Shown: positions 7,711 to 16,554, counted from the stretch's first letter. The stretch: 48,186 nucleotides of DNA from Pseudomonadota bacterium (GCA_023411815.1 JAEYOJ010000011.1:1-48186), one strand, 5' to 3'. The notes: a model not told the origin generated them from the letters alone. Program-made: numbers and translations.

Positions 7711-9378
7711 ATGTCAGGCAAGTACCGCTGGGTTGTCGCAGGCTTGGTGCTCTATATGCTGGGTATCATCGCGTATGTCACTTATGATTATGCCTCGGCC
7801 AAGCGGGAGGCCTATCAAGCCCTGGACCAACGCCTGCTGACGGCAGCTTCCGGGGTTTCGGCCATCCTTGGCAACAGTTATCATGCCAAGTTGACGCAAG
7901 GCGGGATTTCCGAAGCGGAGTACCTGGACCTGGTGCAACGGCTGTCCAGCCTGGTCGAGGCTTCCGCACTGAATTATGTCTACAGCATGGTGCGCGAGGG
8001 CGATGCGGTACTCTTCACGAGTTCCAGCGCCACGAAAGAGGAACTTGCCGACGGCTCGTTCTCCAAGCCCATGGACCCCTATGGGGAAGCCAGCGACGAC
8101 TTGAAGCAGGTTTTTTACGGCAGCACGCCCATATTCGAGGTCTACACCGACCAGTGGGGCACTTTCAGGTCCGCCTTCGTGCCCGTGCGCACGGCCGACG
8201 GCACGCGCTACATCGTTGGGGCCGACATATCCATAGATAAAGTGCGCAAAGCGATTCTGAATAAGCTGCTCAAATCCCTTGGCGCTGGAGTTGTTTTCGT
8301 GCTCCTGCTCGTCCCCCTGGGCGTGGCCCTGCTCAAGCTGGCCAGGAATGACCGCCGGCTGCTGAAGGAAGAGATCGAACGCAACACCCGGGAGATCGGC
8401 GATTTGAACAAGAGCCTGGAGGAACGCATTCGATCGGCCGAGGAAGAAGCCGAGCGAGCGCGCCAAGCCACGGAGGAGGCACGCCTGGCTCGCGGCCAAG
8501 CCGAGCGCGCCCGACGTGAGGGCATGCTGCATGCGGCGGGGCAGATCGAAGGCGTGGTGCAGCGTTTGTCCTCGGCTTCGGAGGATATTTCGACGCAGAT
8601 CGAGCAGTCCAGCAAGGGCAGCGAGGTGCAGCGCGAGCGCGCCAGCGAGACCGCCGCATCCATGGTGGAGATGAACGCCACGGTGCTGGAGGTGGCGCGC
8701 ACCGCCTCGACCGCCGCCGAGGACGCCGCCCAGGCCCAGCGCAAGGCCCAGGACGGCGCGGCTGTCGTGCGCCAGGCAGTGACGGCCATAGGCTCGGTGC
8801 GCGAGCAGGCCCTTGCGCTCAAGGCGAGCATGGATGGGCTGGGCAAACAGGTCCAGGACATCGGTCAGGTCATGGGCGTCATCTCGGACATCGCCGACCA
8901 GACCAACCTGCTGGCGCTCAACGCGGCCATCGAGGCCGCCAGGGCCGGCGACGCGGGACGCGGCTTCGCGGTCGTCGCCGACGAGGTGCGCAAGCTGGCC
9001 GAAAAGACCGTGCAGGCCACCAAGCAGGTCGAGCAGGCTATCGTCGCCATCCAGAAAGGCGCGCAGGACAACGCCCGGAGCGTGGACTCCGCAGCCCGCC
9101 AGATCGACCAGGCCACGGAATTGGCCAATAAGTCGGGTCTAGTCCTGGACGAGATCGTGGCCATGGTCGAGCGCGCCTCCGGGCAGGTGCTGACCATCGC
9201 CTCCGCCGCGCAACAGCAATCCGCCGCATCCGACGAGATCAACCACGCCATGGAGGAGATCAACAGGATATCCTCCGAAACCGCCGACGCCATGGGCCAG
9301 TCCACGGCGGCAGTGATGGAGCTGGCCGGGCAGGCGCAGGAGCTGAGGGACTTGGTCCGGGAGTTGAGGGAAAGCTAG
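7711..9378 (+). CDS. Methyl-accepting chemotaxis protein
   Basis: Transmembrane chemoreceptor that controls CheA/CheW and so flagellar rotation. The 555 residues hold an N-terminal membrane helix (about 7-25), a periplasmic Cache-like sensor of about 160 residues, a second helix (about 189-210), a long charged coiled coil (215-275) and the signalling domain. The hairpin tip is textbook (IADQTNLLALNAAIEAARAG, 393-412, then GRGFAVVADEVRKLAEKT). There is no C-terminal CheR/CheB docking pentapeptide. The ribosome site GAGGAG fits ATG 7711 (spacing 7) better than the adjacent ATG 7708; the frame is open upstream to 7612 but those residues are atypical. The ligand is unknown. No che genes are adjacent. 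Confidence 0.93.
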   Translation: MSGKYRWVVAGLVLYMLGIIAYVTYDYASAKREAYQALDQRLLTAASGVSAILGNSYHAKLTQGGISEAEYLDLVQRLSSLVEASALNYVYSMVREGDAVLFTSSSATKEELADGSFSKPMDPYGEASDDLKQVFYGSTPIFEVYTDQWGTFRSAFVPVRTADGTRYIVGADISIDKVRKAILNKLLKSLGAGVVFVLLLVPLGVALLKLARNDRRLLKEEIERNTREIGDLNKSLEERIRSAEEEAERARQATEEARLARGQAERARREGMLHAAGQIEGVVQRLSSASEDISTQIEQSSKGSEVQRERASETAASMVEMNATVLEVARTASTAAEDAAQAQRKAQDGAAVVRQAVTAIGSVREQALALKASMDGLGKQVQDIGQVMGVISDIADQTNLLALNAAIEAARAGDAGRGFAVVADEVRKLAEKTVQATKQVEQAIVAIQKGAQDNARSVDSAARQIDQATELANKSGLVLDEIVAMVERASGQVLTIASAAQQQSAASDEINHAMEEINRISSETADAMGQSTAAVMELAGQAQELRDLVRELRES

Positions 9379-10036
9379 CGGCGCACACGACGTGCCGCGG
9401 TGGCTTCCCATCCTCTCGTGCGCGGGTTTTCTCCGGCCTGGCAGCCGCAAGCCGCAGCGCCCATGCGGCTGCCGACCCGAAGCGTCCGGCCGGATTGTCG
9501 CCCGGCGCGCCATGGCCGACATTCGGGCGGCGTTGACGGCCAAATGCCATCTGCACCTGCCGCTTTCCCCGTTTTACGCACGCCGTTGCCGCTGAGCAGC
9601 ATACAATCCCCCAAGAGCAAGAATCCGTAGCTGCGGAATTCAGGTGATGCGGTCCAGGCAAGGTTCGCGCTGCTCCGCTGTTTCGCGTCTACCTGTTCGT
9701 AGACGAGTCTTGCCTCGGCATACGGACCAATGAAGTTGTGCTGGAAGTGACAACTCCGGTGATCAGTCTGCAAATGAAAGTTATCACTTTCACATGACCA
9801 CTCGATCTGGCTAGATATAGGGGCTGCATGCAGGCCCGGCCACGTTTTCATCCATGCGTACTCTCCTTGAGATAAAATCACCTGTATACGCGAGTTGGCG
9901 AAAACAGGATGTGGCGGACGGGAAATGTCCGTAAGCAAGCCGTAATTTGATTTGTTTGCGCTTGGCATGATCCATGCTTTATCAGATGCATCACTATAAA
10001 AATACTTATAAAAGTATTTATTGGGAGGTAAAGAGG
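9379..10036. other. Long intergenic region upstream of the split-Soret cytochrome
   Basis: About 660 bp without a supportable gene. It holds a 10-bp perfect inverted repeat (GGCAGCCGCA 9440-9449 / TGCGGCTGCC 9464-9473) shortly after the chemoreceptor stop, possibly a terminator without T-tract. It also holds a palindrome TGAAAGT-tatc-ACTTTCA at 9775-9792, and a -24/-12 promoter at 9963-9978. Its right half is clearly more AT-rich than the coding DNA. The spacing of palindrome and promoter fits an enhancer-dependent sigma-54 control region. Confidence 0.6.
9963..9978 (+). promoter_or_regulatory. Candidate sigma-54 (-24/-12) promoter of the split-Soret cytochrome
   Basis: The sequence TGGCATG-N4-ATGCT fits the consensus TGGCACG-N4-TTGCW with two mismatches. 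The invariant GG and GC doublets are exactly at the required spacing. It lies 58 bp before the start codon. No competing sigma-70 pair stands out nearby. Confidence 0.65.
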
Positions 10037-10834
10037 ATGAAGATATCTAGACGTAAGGCTTTGGGACTCGTCGGCTGCACTGTAGTTGGCGGTTCCGTGC
10101 TTGCATCGATGGGCACCAGCATGGCGTTCAAGCAGCAGGATGCCGAGTTTTCCTGGACGCCGCATAAGCTGGACCCGGCGCAAAGTGCGAAAGTAGGTTA
10201 TGATGGTTACTACTACAAGGGCCTCGGCTGCTGCTACGGCGCTTTCTACGGCATTGTCGGCGTCATGGGCGAGCGCTATGGAGCTCCGTATAACCAGTTC
10301 CCCTTCAGCATGATGGAAGTCGGCAAGAGCGGCATCTCCGACTGGGGCACCATCTGTGGCGCTCTGCTCGGCGCGGCCAGCGCTTTCGCCCTGTTCTGGG
10401 GCCGCAATGAGCGCGATCCCATGGTCACGGAACTCTTCCGCTGGTACGAGCGCACCGCCTTCCCCATCTACGATCCGGGCGAGGCGGCCACGGGCGTGAA
10501 GGGCCCGATCCCCACCACCGTCAGCGGCTCCCCGTTGTGCCACTTGTCCGTGAGCAAATGGTGCTACGAGACCAAGTTCGCCGAGGGAAGCAAGGAGCGC
10601 GGCGAGCGCTGCGCCCGTCTGACCGCCGACGTGACCGTGAAGGCCATCGAGATCATGAACGCCAAGATCGACGGCAAGTTCACGGCTCTCTATTCCCATA
10701 CCGCCGAGGAGAAGGCCTGCCTCGAGTGCCACGGCAAGGGCAAGGAATATCCCTACAACAAGACCAAGATGGCCTGTGCGCCCTGCCACTCCGGCAGCGA
10801 GCACACCATGAACAAGTTCAAGGACCATCCGTAG
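10037..10834 (+). CDS. Split-Soret cytochrome c
   Basis: Periplasmic dihaem cytochrome, known from Desulfovibrio as a homodimer with stacked haems and an iron-sulfur binding motif; its physiological role is unsettled. The 265-residue precursor starts with a Tat-type signal (SRRKALG at 4-10, then a hydrophobic stretch to about residue 30). The Tat route suits a protein folded with a cofactor before export. Two c-type haem sites, CLECH (228-232) and CAPCH (247-251), sit at the C-terminus. The middle part carries further cysteines (65, 66, 107, 168, 176, 192) of the C_GCAxxG_C_C family. The start at 10037 has GGGAGG 8 bp upstream; an in-frame extension to 9974 would bury the Tat motif. A sigma-54 promoter precedes it and a terminator follows, so it is monocistronic. 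Confidence 0.93.
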   Translation: MKISRRKALGLVGCTVVGGSVLASMGTSMAFKQQDAEFSWTPHKLDPAQSAKVGYDGYYYKGLGCCYGAFYGIVGVMGERYGAPYNQFPFSMMEVGKSGISDWGTICGALLGAASAFALFWGRNERDPMVTELFRWYERTAFPIYDPGEAATGVKGPIPTTVSGSPLCHLSVSKWCYETKFAEGSKERGERCARLTADVTVKAIEIMNAKIDGKFTALYSHTAEEKACLECHGKGKEYPYNKTKMACAPCHSGSEHTMNKFKDHP

Positions 10835-10867
10835 TTCCCAGATAAGTCTCTGCCCCGCCTCACCCCT

Positions 10868-10908
10868 GGCCCGGGAGCACGTTCGTGCTCTCGGGCCTTT
10901 GATTTTTT
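10868..10908 (+). terminator. Intrinsic terminator after the split-Soret cytochrome
   Basis: 13-bp near-perfect stem (GGCCCGGGAGCAC / GTGCTCTCGGGCC, one mismatch) with a GTTC loop, followed by TTTGATTTTTT. It starts 33 bp after the stop codon. Confidence 0.9.
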
Positions 10909-10928
10909 CCGTCCGGCGCGTGTATGAT
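10899..10928 (+). promoter_or_regulatory. Candidate sigma-70 promoter of the RES-domain gene
   Basis: TTGATT (10899-10904), 18 bp, TATGAT (10923-10928). The predicted start would be about 20 bases before an AGGAGG ribosome site (10944-10949). The -35 overlaps the T-tract of the previous terminator. Confidence 0.5.
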
Positions 10929-10955
10929 GGCGGCAAGCATGTTAGGAGGTCCGCC

Positions 10956-11516
10956 ATGCGCAGAGGCGTTGCCGGTTTTTCGGCCAGTGGGGTCGCTAAC
11001 CTTTTCGCTGCGCGGGCATTCAGACCAAAGACAACATGGAGTATTCAAGGAATGCGTGCCTGGCGTCTGTTCAGGATGGTCGAAGCGGATACGGCCCTGA
11101 CCGGTACGGGCGAAGAGATCGTGGGCGGCCGCTGGAACTCCCCCGGCAGGCCGGTGGTCTACGCCGCGGGCAATCTCTCGCTGGCTGTGCTGGAGATCAT
11201 GGCCAATGTGGACGGCGCTACGCTGTTAAGAGACGGCTATTGCTACTGCTCGCTAGAGTTCCCAGAGGATATCGTGGGCCGCGTATCAATCGAGGAATTG
11301 CCCGAGGATTGGCGCAGGCCCGAGCACCCATGCCTGCGGGAACGCGGCGATCGCTGGTTGGCGGAAGGCCGGACGGCGGTGCTGGAGGTGCCGAGCGCGG
11401 TCGTGCCGATCGAAATGAACTACCTGCTGAACCCGGAGCATGAGGCGTTTAAGAGCGTTGTGTCGGGAGAGGCGGTGCGGTTCGAGTTTGATGGGCGGTT
11501 GGTGCAATGCAAGTGA
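10956..11516 (+). CDS. RES-domain protein (toxin-type NAD-targeting enzyme) without adjacent antitoxin
   Basis: RES domains are toxins of Xre-RES type II systems; characterised members (MbcT, ParT-like) degrade NAD or ADP-ribosylate targets. The domain occupies about residues 34-186. It keeps the family core: WRLFR near the start, GEEIVGGRWNSPG (52-64), the tyrosine in VVYAAG and the glutamate in AVLEIM. So it looks catalytically complete. ATG 10956 has a perfect AGGAGG at 6 bp. The usual family start would be ATG 11052, giving 154 residues. The 32 extra N-terminal residues match nothing I recognise. Normally an Xre/DUF2384 antitoxin gene overlaps the RES start, but here only 150 bp separate it from the cytochrome terminator, so the antitoxin is missing. 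Confidence 0.85.
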   Translation: MRRGVAGFSASGVANLFAARAFRPKTTWSIQGMRAWRLFRMVEADTALTGTGEEIVGGRWNSPGRPVVYAAGNLSLAVLEIMANVDGATLLRDGYCYCSLEFPEDIVGRVSIEELPEDWRRPEHPCLRERGDRWLAEGRTAVLEVPSAVVPIEMNYLLNPEHEAFKSVVSGEAVRFEFDGRLVQCK

Positions 11517-11587
11517 GGCTGATTTTCAGAATTTTGTTGAATGGCTAGAAAGTTATGTGGTTGTATCATTACTTGAACAAATGTTTG

Positions 11588-12733
11588 TCAGTCGATGAAG
11601 TGGTACCTATGAACGATGTTTGTTTTCAGCTTCCGAAACGGGTAGCTCTCGTTAAGCAACTTCTCTATTTCTGCATTGTACTCCCATGAGGATTCATTAT
11701 AAGCCCATTCAATGTCGAACCATCCATCGCCTGATGGCGAAAATGATACGCCGATGCATTTTCCAAGTCGCTGTTCATATTTGTGGGCTAATGTAAGATT
11801 CTGCAAATAATCCCTTCTTTTATCTATGTGAGACTTGATAAGTGGCAAAAATACGAATCCACATTGTGTTGCTGGAACACTCATACGAAATGGAAGGGTA
11901 AATTCGTTTGCAGCAGATTTTTGCATAGAAGCTATAAAGCGTTCTTTAAATTTTTGTAGACTGCTTCTATCGAGCTTGGCGAGTTCTCTAATTATCGGAT
12001 ATTGGCTATGCTTGTAGTCTTGATACGTTACTCTATCAGAGAAAACTCTTATTATGTTTGAGATATCCCATGTTTCAGTTTCAGCCTGGAGAGATTCAAG
12101 GTACTTACTATGGTTATAAGTTGGTCGTTCTTGAATGTTGCCAAATAGATAATATCCAATTAGTGCTACTTCAGGTAAAATGAGAGCTTCCTGCTTCCAC
12201 TCGCGGATCGTTTGTTCTCGAAAAGCTAGGTAATCAAGAAATTCGGCAGGAGTAATTAGTGTTGTTATAGCCAAAGAATAGTCATGATAGGTCATTAAGT
12301 GGATAATTCCGGCTGTCTCACTTGGGTAGTACCTTCTCTGAGTGTCTTTCGAGAGTTGTTGATGGGGTAGATAGACAATAAGTTTATGAATATTACGTAT
12401 TGAATGGGGTTTTAGGTGGAAAGCGTGTCCACGATGGTTAACCAACGCTATTTCAGCATTGTCTTCAATATATCTAAGAGTGTCTCTGATTTGCTTTGTG
12501 GCTTTCCTAATAACTTTATTCTCGTACCATGTTTGTTCTCCTTGAGGGTCAATGCGCTTTGACTGTGCTCTCTCTTTTAATTGAAAAACAATAAGGTTAT
12601 CTTCAAGCCAAACAAGATTGTCAGCCAGTTCTACCTCAAAACCTGGCTGGGGCCGAAATGTAGTTTTTGAATATGTAAATTCTTTAAAAAAGAAGTACTC
12701 ATTAGTTGAAGCAATTTCTTTCTCAAAGCTCAT
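11588..12733 (-). CDS. Uncharacterised AT-rich gene, nuclease-like
   Basis: A 381-residue soluble protein that I cannot assign to a named family. Its DNA is about 40% G+C by eye against 60-70% around it, and codon use is AT-ending, both pointing to horizontal acquisition. Near the N-terminus, ELADNLVWLEDNLIVFQLK (residues 35-53) has the spacing of a PD-(D/E)xK nuclease core with the Mrr-like variant D...QxK (Asp38, Gln51, Lys53). It is followed by a basic helix with KQIRDTLRYI (80-89). The rest is unremarkable, with no membrane segments. The ATG at 12733 is the first in frame; the ribosome site is weak. It sits tail to tail with the RES gene. A restriction or defence role is inference only. 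Confidence 0.75.
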   Translation of the reverse strand: MSFEKEIASTNEYFFFKEFTYSKTTFRPQPGFEVELADNLVWLEDNLIVFQLKERAQSKRIDPQGEQTWYENKVIRKATKQIRDTLRYIEDNAEIALVNHRGHAFHLKPHSIRNIHKLIVYLPHQQLSKDTQRRYYPSETAGIIHLMTYHDYSLAITTLITPAEFLDYLAFREQTIREWKQEALILPEVALIGYYLFGNIQERPTYNHSKYLESLQAETETWDISNIIRVFSDRVTYQDYKHSQYPIIRELAKLDRSSLQKFKERFIASMQKSAANEFTLPFRMSVPATQCGFVFLPLIKSHIDKRRDYLQNLTLAHKYEQRLGKCIGVSFSPSGDGWFDIEWAYNESSWEYNAEIEKLLNESYPFRKLKTNIVHRYHFID

Positions 12734-12804
12734 AATGAATAATTAGCCTACTAAAAAGTACTTGTGCATTCGGTTTTAAAGCATGAGATATAATCAGATA
12801 TGAG

Positions 12805-15477
12805 TTAGTGCGCCTCCGCCCAATTCCTCCCCACTCCCATATCCACCACCAACGGCACACTCAACTCCACGACCCCCGCCATGATCTCCTTCATCCTGGC
12901 TCCCGCCTCTTGCGCGGTCGCTTCCGGCGTTTCCAGCAGTAGTTCGTCATGCACCTGCAGGATCAGCCGTCCGCCCAGCTCTCTTATCCTCTCGTCCGCG
13001 TGCGCACGGATCATCGCCAATTTAATGATATCCGCCGCGCTGCCCTGGATGCGCGTGTTGATGGCCTGTCGCACGGCCTGGGCTTTCAGGTTGTCGTTGC
13101 GTGAGTGGATGTCGGGCAGCAGGCGTCTGCGGCCGAGCATGGTCACCACGGAGCCGTTTTGCTCGGCTTCCTGCACGATGGAATCGTAGAACTCCTTGAG
13201 CTTACTCAGACCCACGAAATAGCGTTCGATGAACTCCTTGGCCTGGGCCAGGGCGATGCCCAGCTCGGCCGCGAGCTTTTGCGGACCCATGCCGTAGAGC
13301 AGGCCGAAGTTGATGGTCTTGGCCGAGCGGCGCTCGTCGGGCGCGATTTGGCTCGCTTCCTTGTCGAAGATGAGCCCGGCCGTGCGGGCGTGGATGTCCT
13401 GGCCGTGGCGAAAGGCCTCCAGCAGCGTGGGGTCCTGGGACATGTGCGCCAGCACGCGCAGCTCGATCTGCGAGTAGTCGGCCGCCGCCAGCAGCAGGCC
13501 CGGCCCGGCCGTGAAGCAGGCGCGCATGCGCGTGCCCTGCGGCCCGCGTATGGGGATGTTCTGCAGGTTGGGCGCGCTGGAGGACAGGCGGCCCGTGGCC
13601 GTGGCCAGCTGGTTGAAGGTCGTGTGGATGCGGCCCTGCTCGTCGGCCAGCTTGGGCAGCGGCTCCAGATAGGTGGAGCGCAGCTTTTCGAGCATGCGGA
13701 ATTCGAGGATGTCCTCCACCACCGGATGCTCGCCGCGCAGCTTTTCCAGCACCGGGTTGGCCGTGGACTGCGCGCCGCCGGGCGTCTTGCCCTTGGCTTT
13801 CAGGCCCAGGCGGTCGAACAGGAGCTGGGCGAGCTGCTGACTGGAGCGGATGTTGAAGGGCATGTCGGCCACGGCGTGGATGCGCGCGGTCAGTTCGGCG
13901 ATCTGCGCGTTGACCTCGGACAGGAAGGATTCGAAAGCGGCCTTGTCGATGGCGATGCCGGCCTGCTCCATGGCCACCAGCACCGGCACGAGCGGCATTT
14001 CAAGATCGCGCATGAGTTCGGTCAGGTTCGCGGCGGCCAGCCGCTTGGACAGCGCGGCGTGCAGGGCCTTGGCGGCCAGGCCGTGGGCTTGCGGGTGCAC
14101 GGCCTCGGCGTCGGGGTCCAGGGCCAGGCTGTCGCGCAAGCGCTGCCAGTCGTAGCTGCGCTCCTCGGGATTGAGCAGGTAGGCGGCCAACCCCAGGTCG
14201 AACCACTTGCCAAGTGGCAGGCAGGACCAGTCCGCGTCGGCGCGCAGCAGCTCCTTGAGCGAAGGCACGGCCACGGACGCGGCCTCGCGCAGGGCCTCGC
14301 ACAGGTCGCGCACGCCGCCGGTCCAGCGCAGCTCCTCGTGGCCGATACCAAGCAGGATCGCGCCGTCGATCGGCACCAGGCCAACGTCGCGGCCATGGCG
14401 CCTGGGCAGCAGGAAGGCCTCGTTCGCCTCGCGCACGGGCAGGACAGGTCCGGCAACAGCTTCGTCGTCAGAAGTAACGTTGGCCGGAACATCGGCCGGA
14501 GCGGCTGCCCTGCCGGCCGCACCGGCGGCGAACAGGGAAAGTTGCGCGCTGGCGGGCGCAACGGGCGCTGCCGGAGCCACGGAAGGCTCGGCGCGCGTGG
14601 GCTGGGGCAGCTCGCGCGGCAGGGAGCGGAACTCGTACTCGGCCAGGAAGGCCTGGACCTGTTTCCAGTCCGGCTCGCGCCACTCCAAATCCTTGAGGCC
14701 CATGGTCGCGCAGAAGTCCGTGCGCAGGCGGGTCAGCTTGCGGTAGGTATAGGCGTCCTTGATGTGCTCGCGCAGCTTGGCCTGCAGGGTCTTGGGCAGA
14801 TCGTCCAGGTGGGCCTCGATGTCCTCCAGGGTGCGGTGCTCGGCCATGATCTTGATCGCGGTCTTGGGACCGATGCCGGGCACGCCGGGGATGTTGTCGC
14901 TGGAGTCGCCGATGAGGGCCTGGTAATCGGGCCAGTGGCCGGGCTCCATGCCCTGCTCCTGGCGGAAGGACTCCAGCGTGGCGAGCTTTTCGGCCTTGAG
15001 CGCCGGGTCCCAGATGAACACGCGCTCATCCAGGCACTGGTTGAGGTCCTTGTCCGCGCCCATGATGACCACGGGCCGCTCGGCCTTGAGCCGTGACACG
15101 AGGCTGGCGATGCAGTCGTCCGCCTCGCCGCCCTCGGACACGATGAGCGGAATGCCCAGCAGCTCCACGCCCCGGCGCAGGGGCGCGGCCTGCTTGACGA
15201 GGTCCTCGGGCGTGGCCGCGCGCTGGGCCTTGTAGGGCGTGAACAGCTCGTGGCGGAAGTTCTTGCCCGGCCCGTCGAGAACGAAAGCCAGGTGCCTGGG
15301 CCGCTCCTCGCGCAGGAGCTTGATGAGCAGGCGCAGCACCACGAACAGCGCGTTGGTCGGGAAACCGTCCGAGCGGCTCATGTCGCGGAAGGCGTAGAAG
15401 CCGCGGTAGAAGAAGGCGCTGCCGTCGATGAGGTAGACGGGCTCCTGGTCGAGCTTGAGGCGTTCCTTGAGGCTCAT
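12805..15477 (-). CDS. polA: DNA polymerase I
   Basis: Family A polymerase for gap filling and primer removal. Domains of the 890-residue chain: 5'-3' exonuclease/flap nuclease (1-285, with EADDCIASL and the GDSSDNIPGVPGIGPKTA helix-hairpin-helix at 190-207), an Ala/Pro-rich linker (290-345), a degenerate 3'-5' exonuclease region (350-480), and the polymerase (490-890). Polymerase motif A Asp667 (AADYSQIELR), motif B (RRSAKTINFGLLYG, 716-729) and motif C His843-Asp844-Glu845 are intact. The first proofreading motif DxE is absent, so this enzyme probably lacks proofreading, as in Taq. It is the last gene of a four-gene minus-strand unit, 40 bp after the DHH phosphoesterase gene. Confidence 0.97.
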   Translation of the reverse strand: MSLKERLKLDQEPVYLIDGSAFFYRGFYAFRDMSRSDGFPTNALFVVLRLLIKLLREERPRHLAFVLDGPGKNFRHELFTPYKAQRAATPEDLVKQAAPLRRGVELLGIPLIVSEGGEADDCIASLVSRLKAERPVVIMGADKDLNQCLDERVFIWDPALKAEKLATLESFRQEQGMEPGHWPDYQALIGDSSDNIPGVPGIGPKTAIKIMAEHRTLEDIEAHLDDLPKTLQAKLREHIKDAYTYRKLTRLRTDFCATMGLKDLEWREPDWKQVQAFLAEYEFRSLPRELPQPTRAEPSVAPAAPVAPASAQLSLFAAGAAGRAAAPADVPANVTSDDEAVAGPVLPVREANEAFLLPRRHGRDVGLVPIDGAILLGIGHEELRWTGGVRDLCEALREAASVAVPSLKELLRADADWSCLPLGKWFDLGLAAYLLNPEERSYDWQRLRDSLALDPDAEAVHPQAHGLAAKALHAALSKRLAAANLTELMRDLEMPLVPVLVAMEQAGIAIDKAAFESFLSEVNAQIAELTARIHAVADMPFNIRSSQQLAQLLFDRLGLKAKGKTPGGAQSTANPVLEKLRGEHPVVEDILEFRMLEKLRSTYLEPLPKLADEQGRIHTTFNQLATATGRLSSSAPNLQNIPIRGPQGTRMRACFTAGPGLLLAAADYSQIELRVLAHMSQDPTLLEAFRHGQDIHARTAGLIFDKEASQIAPDERRSAKTINFGLLYGMGPQKLAAELGIALAQAKEFIERYFVGLSKLKEFYDSIVQEAEQNGSVVTMLGRRRLLPDIHSRNDNLKAQAVRQAINTRIQGSAADIIKLAMIRAHADERIRELGGRLILQVHDELLLETPEATAQEAGARMKEIMAGVVELSVPLVVDMGVGRNWAEAH

Positions 15478-15517
15478 GGGCGTTGCGATCCTTGGTTGTT
15501 TTGGGACGGCGGGAAGG

Positions 15518-16531
15518 TCAGCGGGCGCGCGTCAGGCGCAGCGGCAGGCCCCGGCGTTTGTGGCTGGGGTCGATGCGCTCCAGCACGAAATCGTCGGCGG
15601 GCTTTCCGGCCAAGGCCGCCATGGGGATTTCGGCCCTGGCCGCGGCCCTGTGTCCGCCGGCCGAGCCCACGTTGCCGAACAGGCTCTTGGCGACCTGCCC
15701 CACGTCCTTGCCCAGGCCGTCGCCCCGGAAGATGACCACCAGCTTGCCGTCGTAGACGCCGGAAATGGCCGTCCAGCTCACCTCGTGCACGCGCAGGAAG
15801 AAGTCGGCCAGGATGACCAGGATGTCCGGGTTGGCCACGGTGTGCATGTGCACGTGGATGCCGTGGGGCAGCATGACGAGGTTGCGGAAGGCCCAGTTGA
15901 AGTGCTTGAGCCAGGACAGGTGGTACTCGCTGCGCACGATCTTGCGCAGGACGGCGTGGTCCGCGAACTTGTTCAGGTAGCGGAAGGCCTTGATGTCCGC
16001 GTCGATGAATTCGCGTTCGAAGTCCTGCGTGTCGGACTTGATGCCGTAGAGCAGCCCCGTGGCCAGCAGGCGGCTGGGCTTGATCTTCAGGTTGTACAGG
16101 TACTCGGTGAGCAGGCTGGCCGTGGCTCCGTACTCGGGTTTGACCTCCACGTAGTCGCCCTCGGGCGGCCTGCCTTCGGGCATGGGATGGTGGTCGATGA
16201 CGATGGAGAAACGGAAGCCCTGGAACTCCTCGTTGTGCGAGGGCTGCGAATCCACGATGGCGTAGCGGTCGTAGCCCTCGGCCTGCTCGCGGGTGATCTC
16301 GTGGGTCGGGATGCGCAGGTACTTGATCATGGCCAGGTTGTCCGGCCGCGATATGGCGTTGATGTGGCCGATGGCCACGGACCTGACCCGCCGGGCGAGG
16401 ATGCGCTTGAGGGCCATGGCCGAGGCCATGGCGTCCGGGTCGGCGTTGATCATGATGAGCCAGCGCTCGTCCTTCTTGAGCAGCGCGAGCAGGCGCGGGA
16501 GCTTTTCGCCGAGTTGTCGGAAGTAGGACAT
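15518..16531 (-). CDS. DHH-family phosphoesterase (NrnA-like)
   Basis: A 337-residue DHH/DHHA1 protein. The family includes oligoribonuclease NrnA and cyclic dinucleotide or pAp phosphatases. Visible are the first metal motif NADPDAMAS (about 29-37, with Asn where many members have His), the DHH motif VIDHHPMP (about 112-119), SDTQDF, and the DHHA1 GGH motif in GSAGGHRAAA near residue 294. The substrate cannot be fixed. It lies 23 bp after cobU and 40 bp before polA, so it is cotranscribed. A nucleic-acid end-processing role would suit the polA linkage, but this is inference. Confidence 0.87.
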   Translation of the reverse strand: MSYFRQLGEKLPRLLALLKKDERWLIMINADPDAMASAMALKRILARRVRSVAIGHINAISRPDNLAMIKYLRIPTHEITREQAEGYDRYAIVDSQPSHNEEFQGFRFSIVIDHHPMPEGRPPEGDYVEVKPEYGATASLLTEYLYNLKIKPSRLLATGLLYGIKSDTQDFEREFIDADIKAFRYLNKFADHAVLRKIVRSEYHLSWLKHFNWAFRNLVMLPHGIHVHMHTVANPDILVILADFFLRVHEVSWTAISGVYDGKLVVIFRGDGLGKDVGQVAKSLFGNVGSAGGHRAAARAEIPMAALAGKPADDFVLERIDPSHKRRGLPLRLTRAR

Positions 16532-16554
16532 CGCACGCCTTCGGGCCGACCGGC

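Noticed and set aside
9375..9968. 197-residue minus-strand frame in the gap before the split-Soret cytochrome
   Set aside because: No ribosome site or family resemblance; it overlaps the 3' end of the chemoreceptor region, and its first bases lie on the sigma-54 promoter.
13105..15096. 663-residue plus-strand frame opposite polA
   Set aside because: Antisense shadow of polA with low-complexity Gly/Leu/Gln composition.
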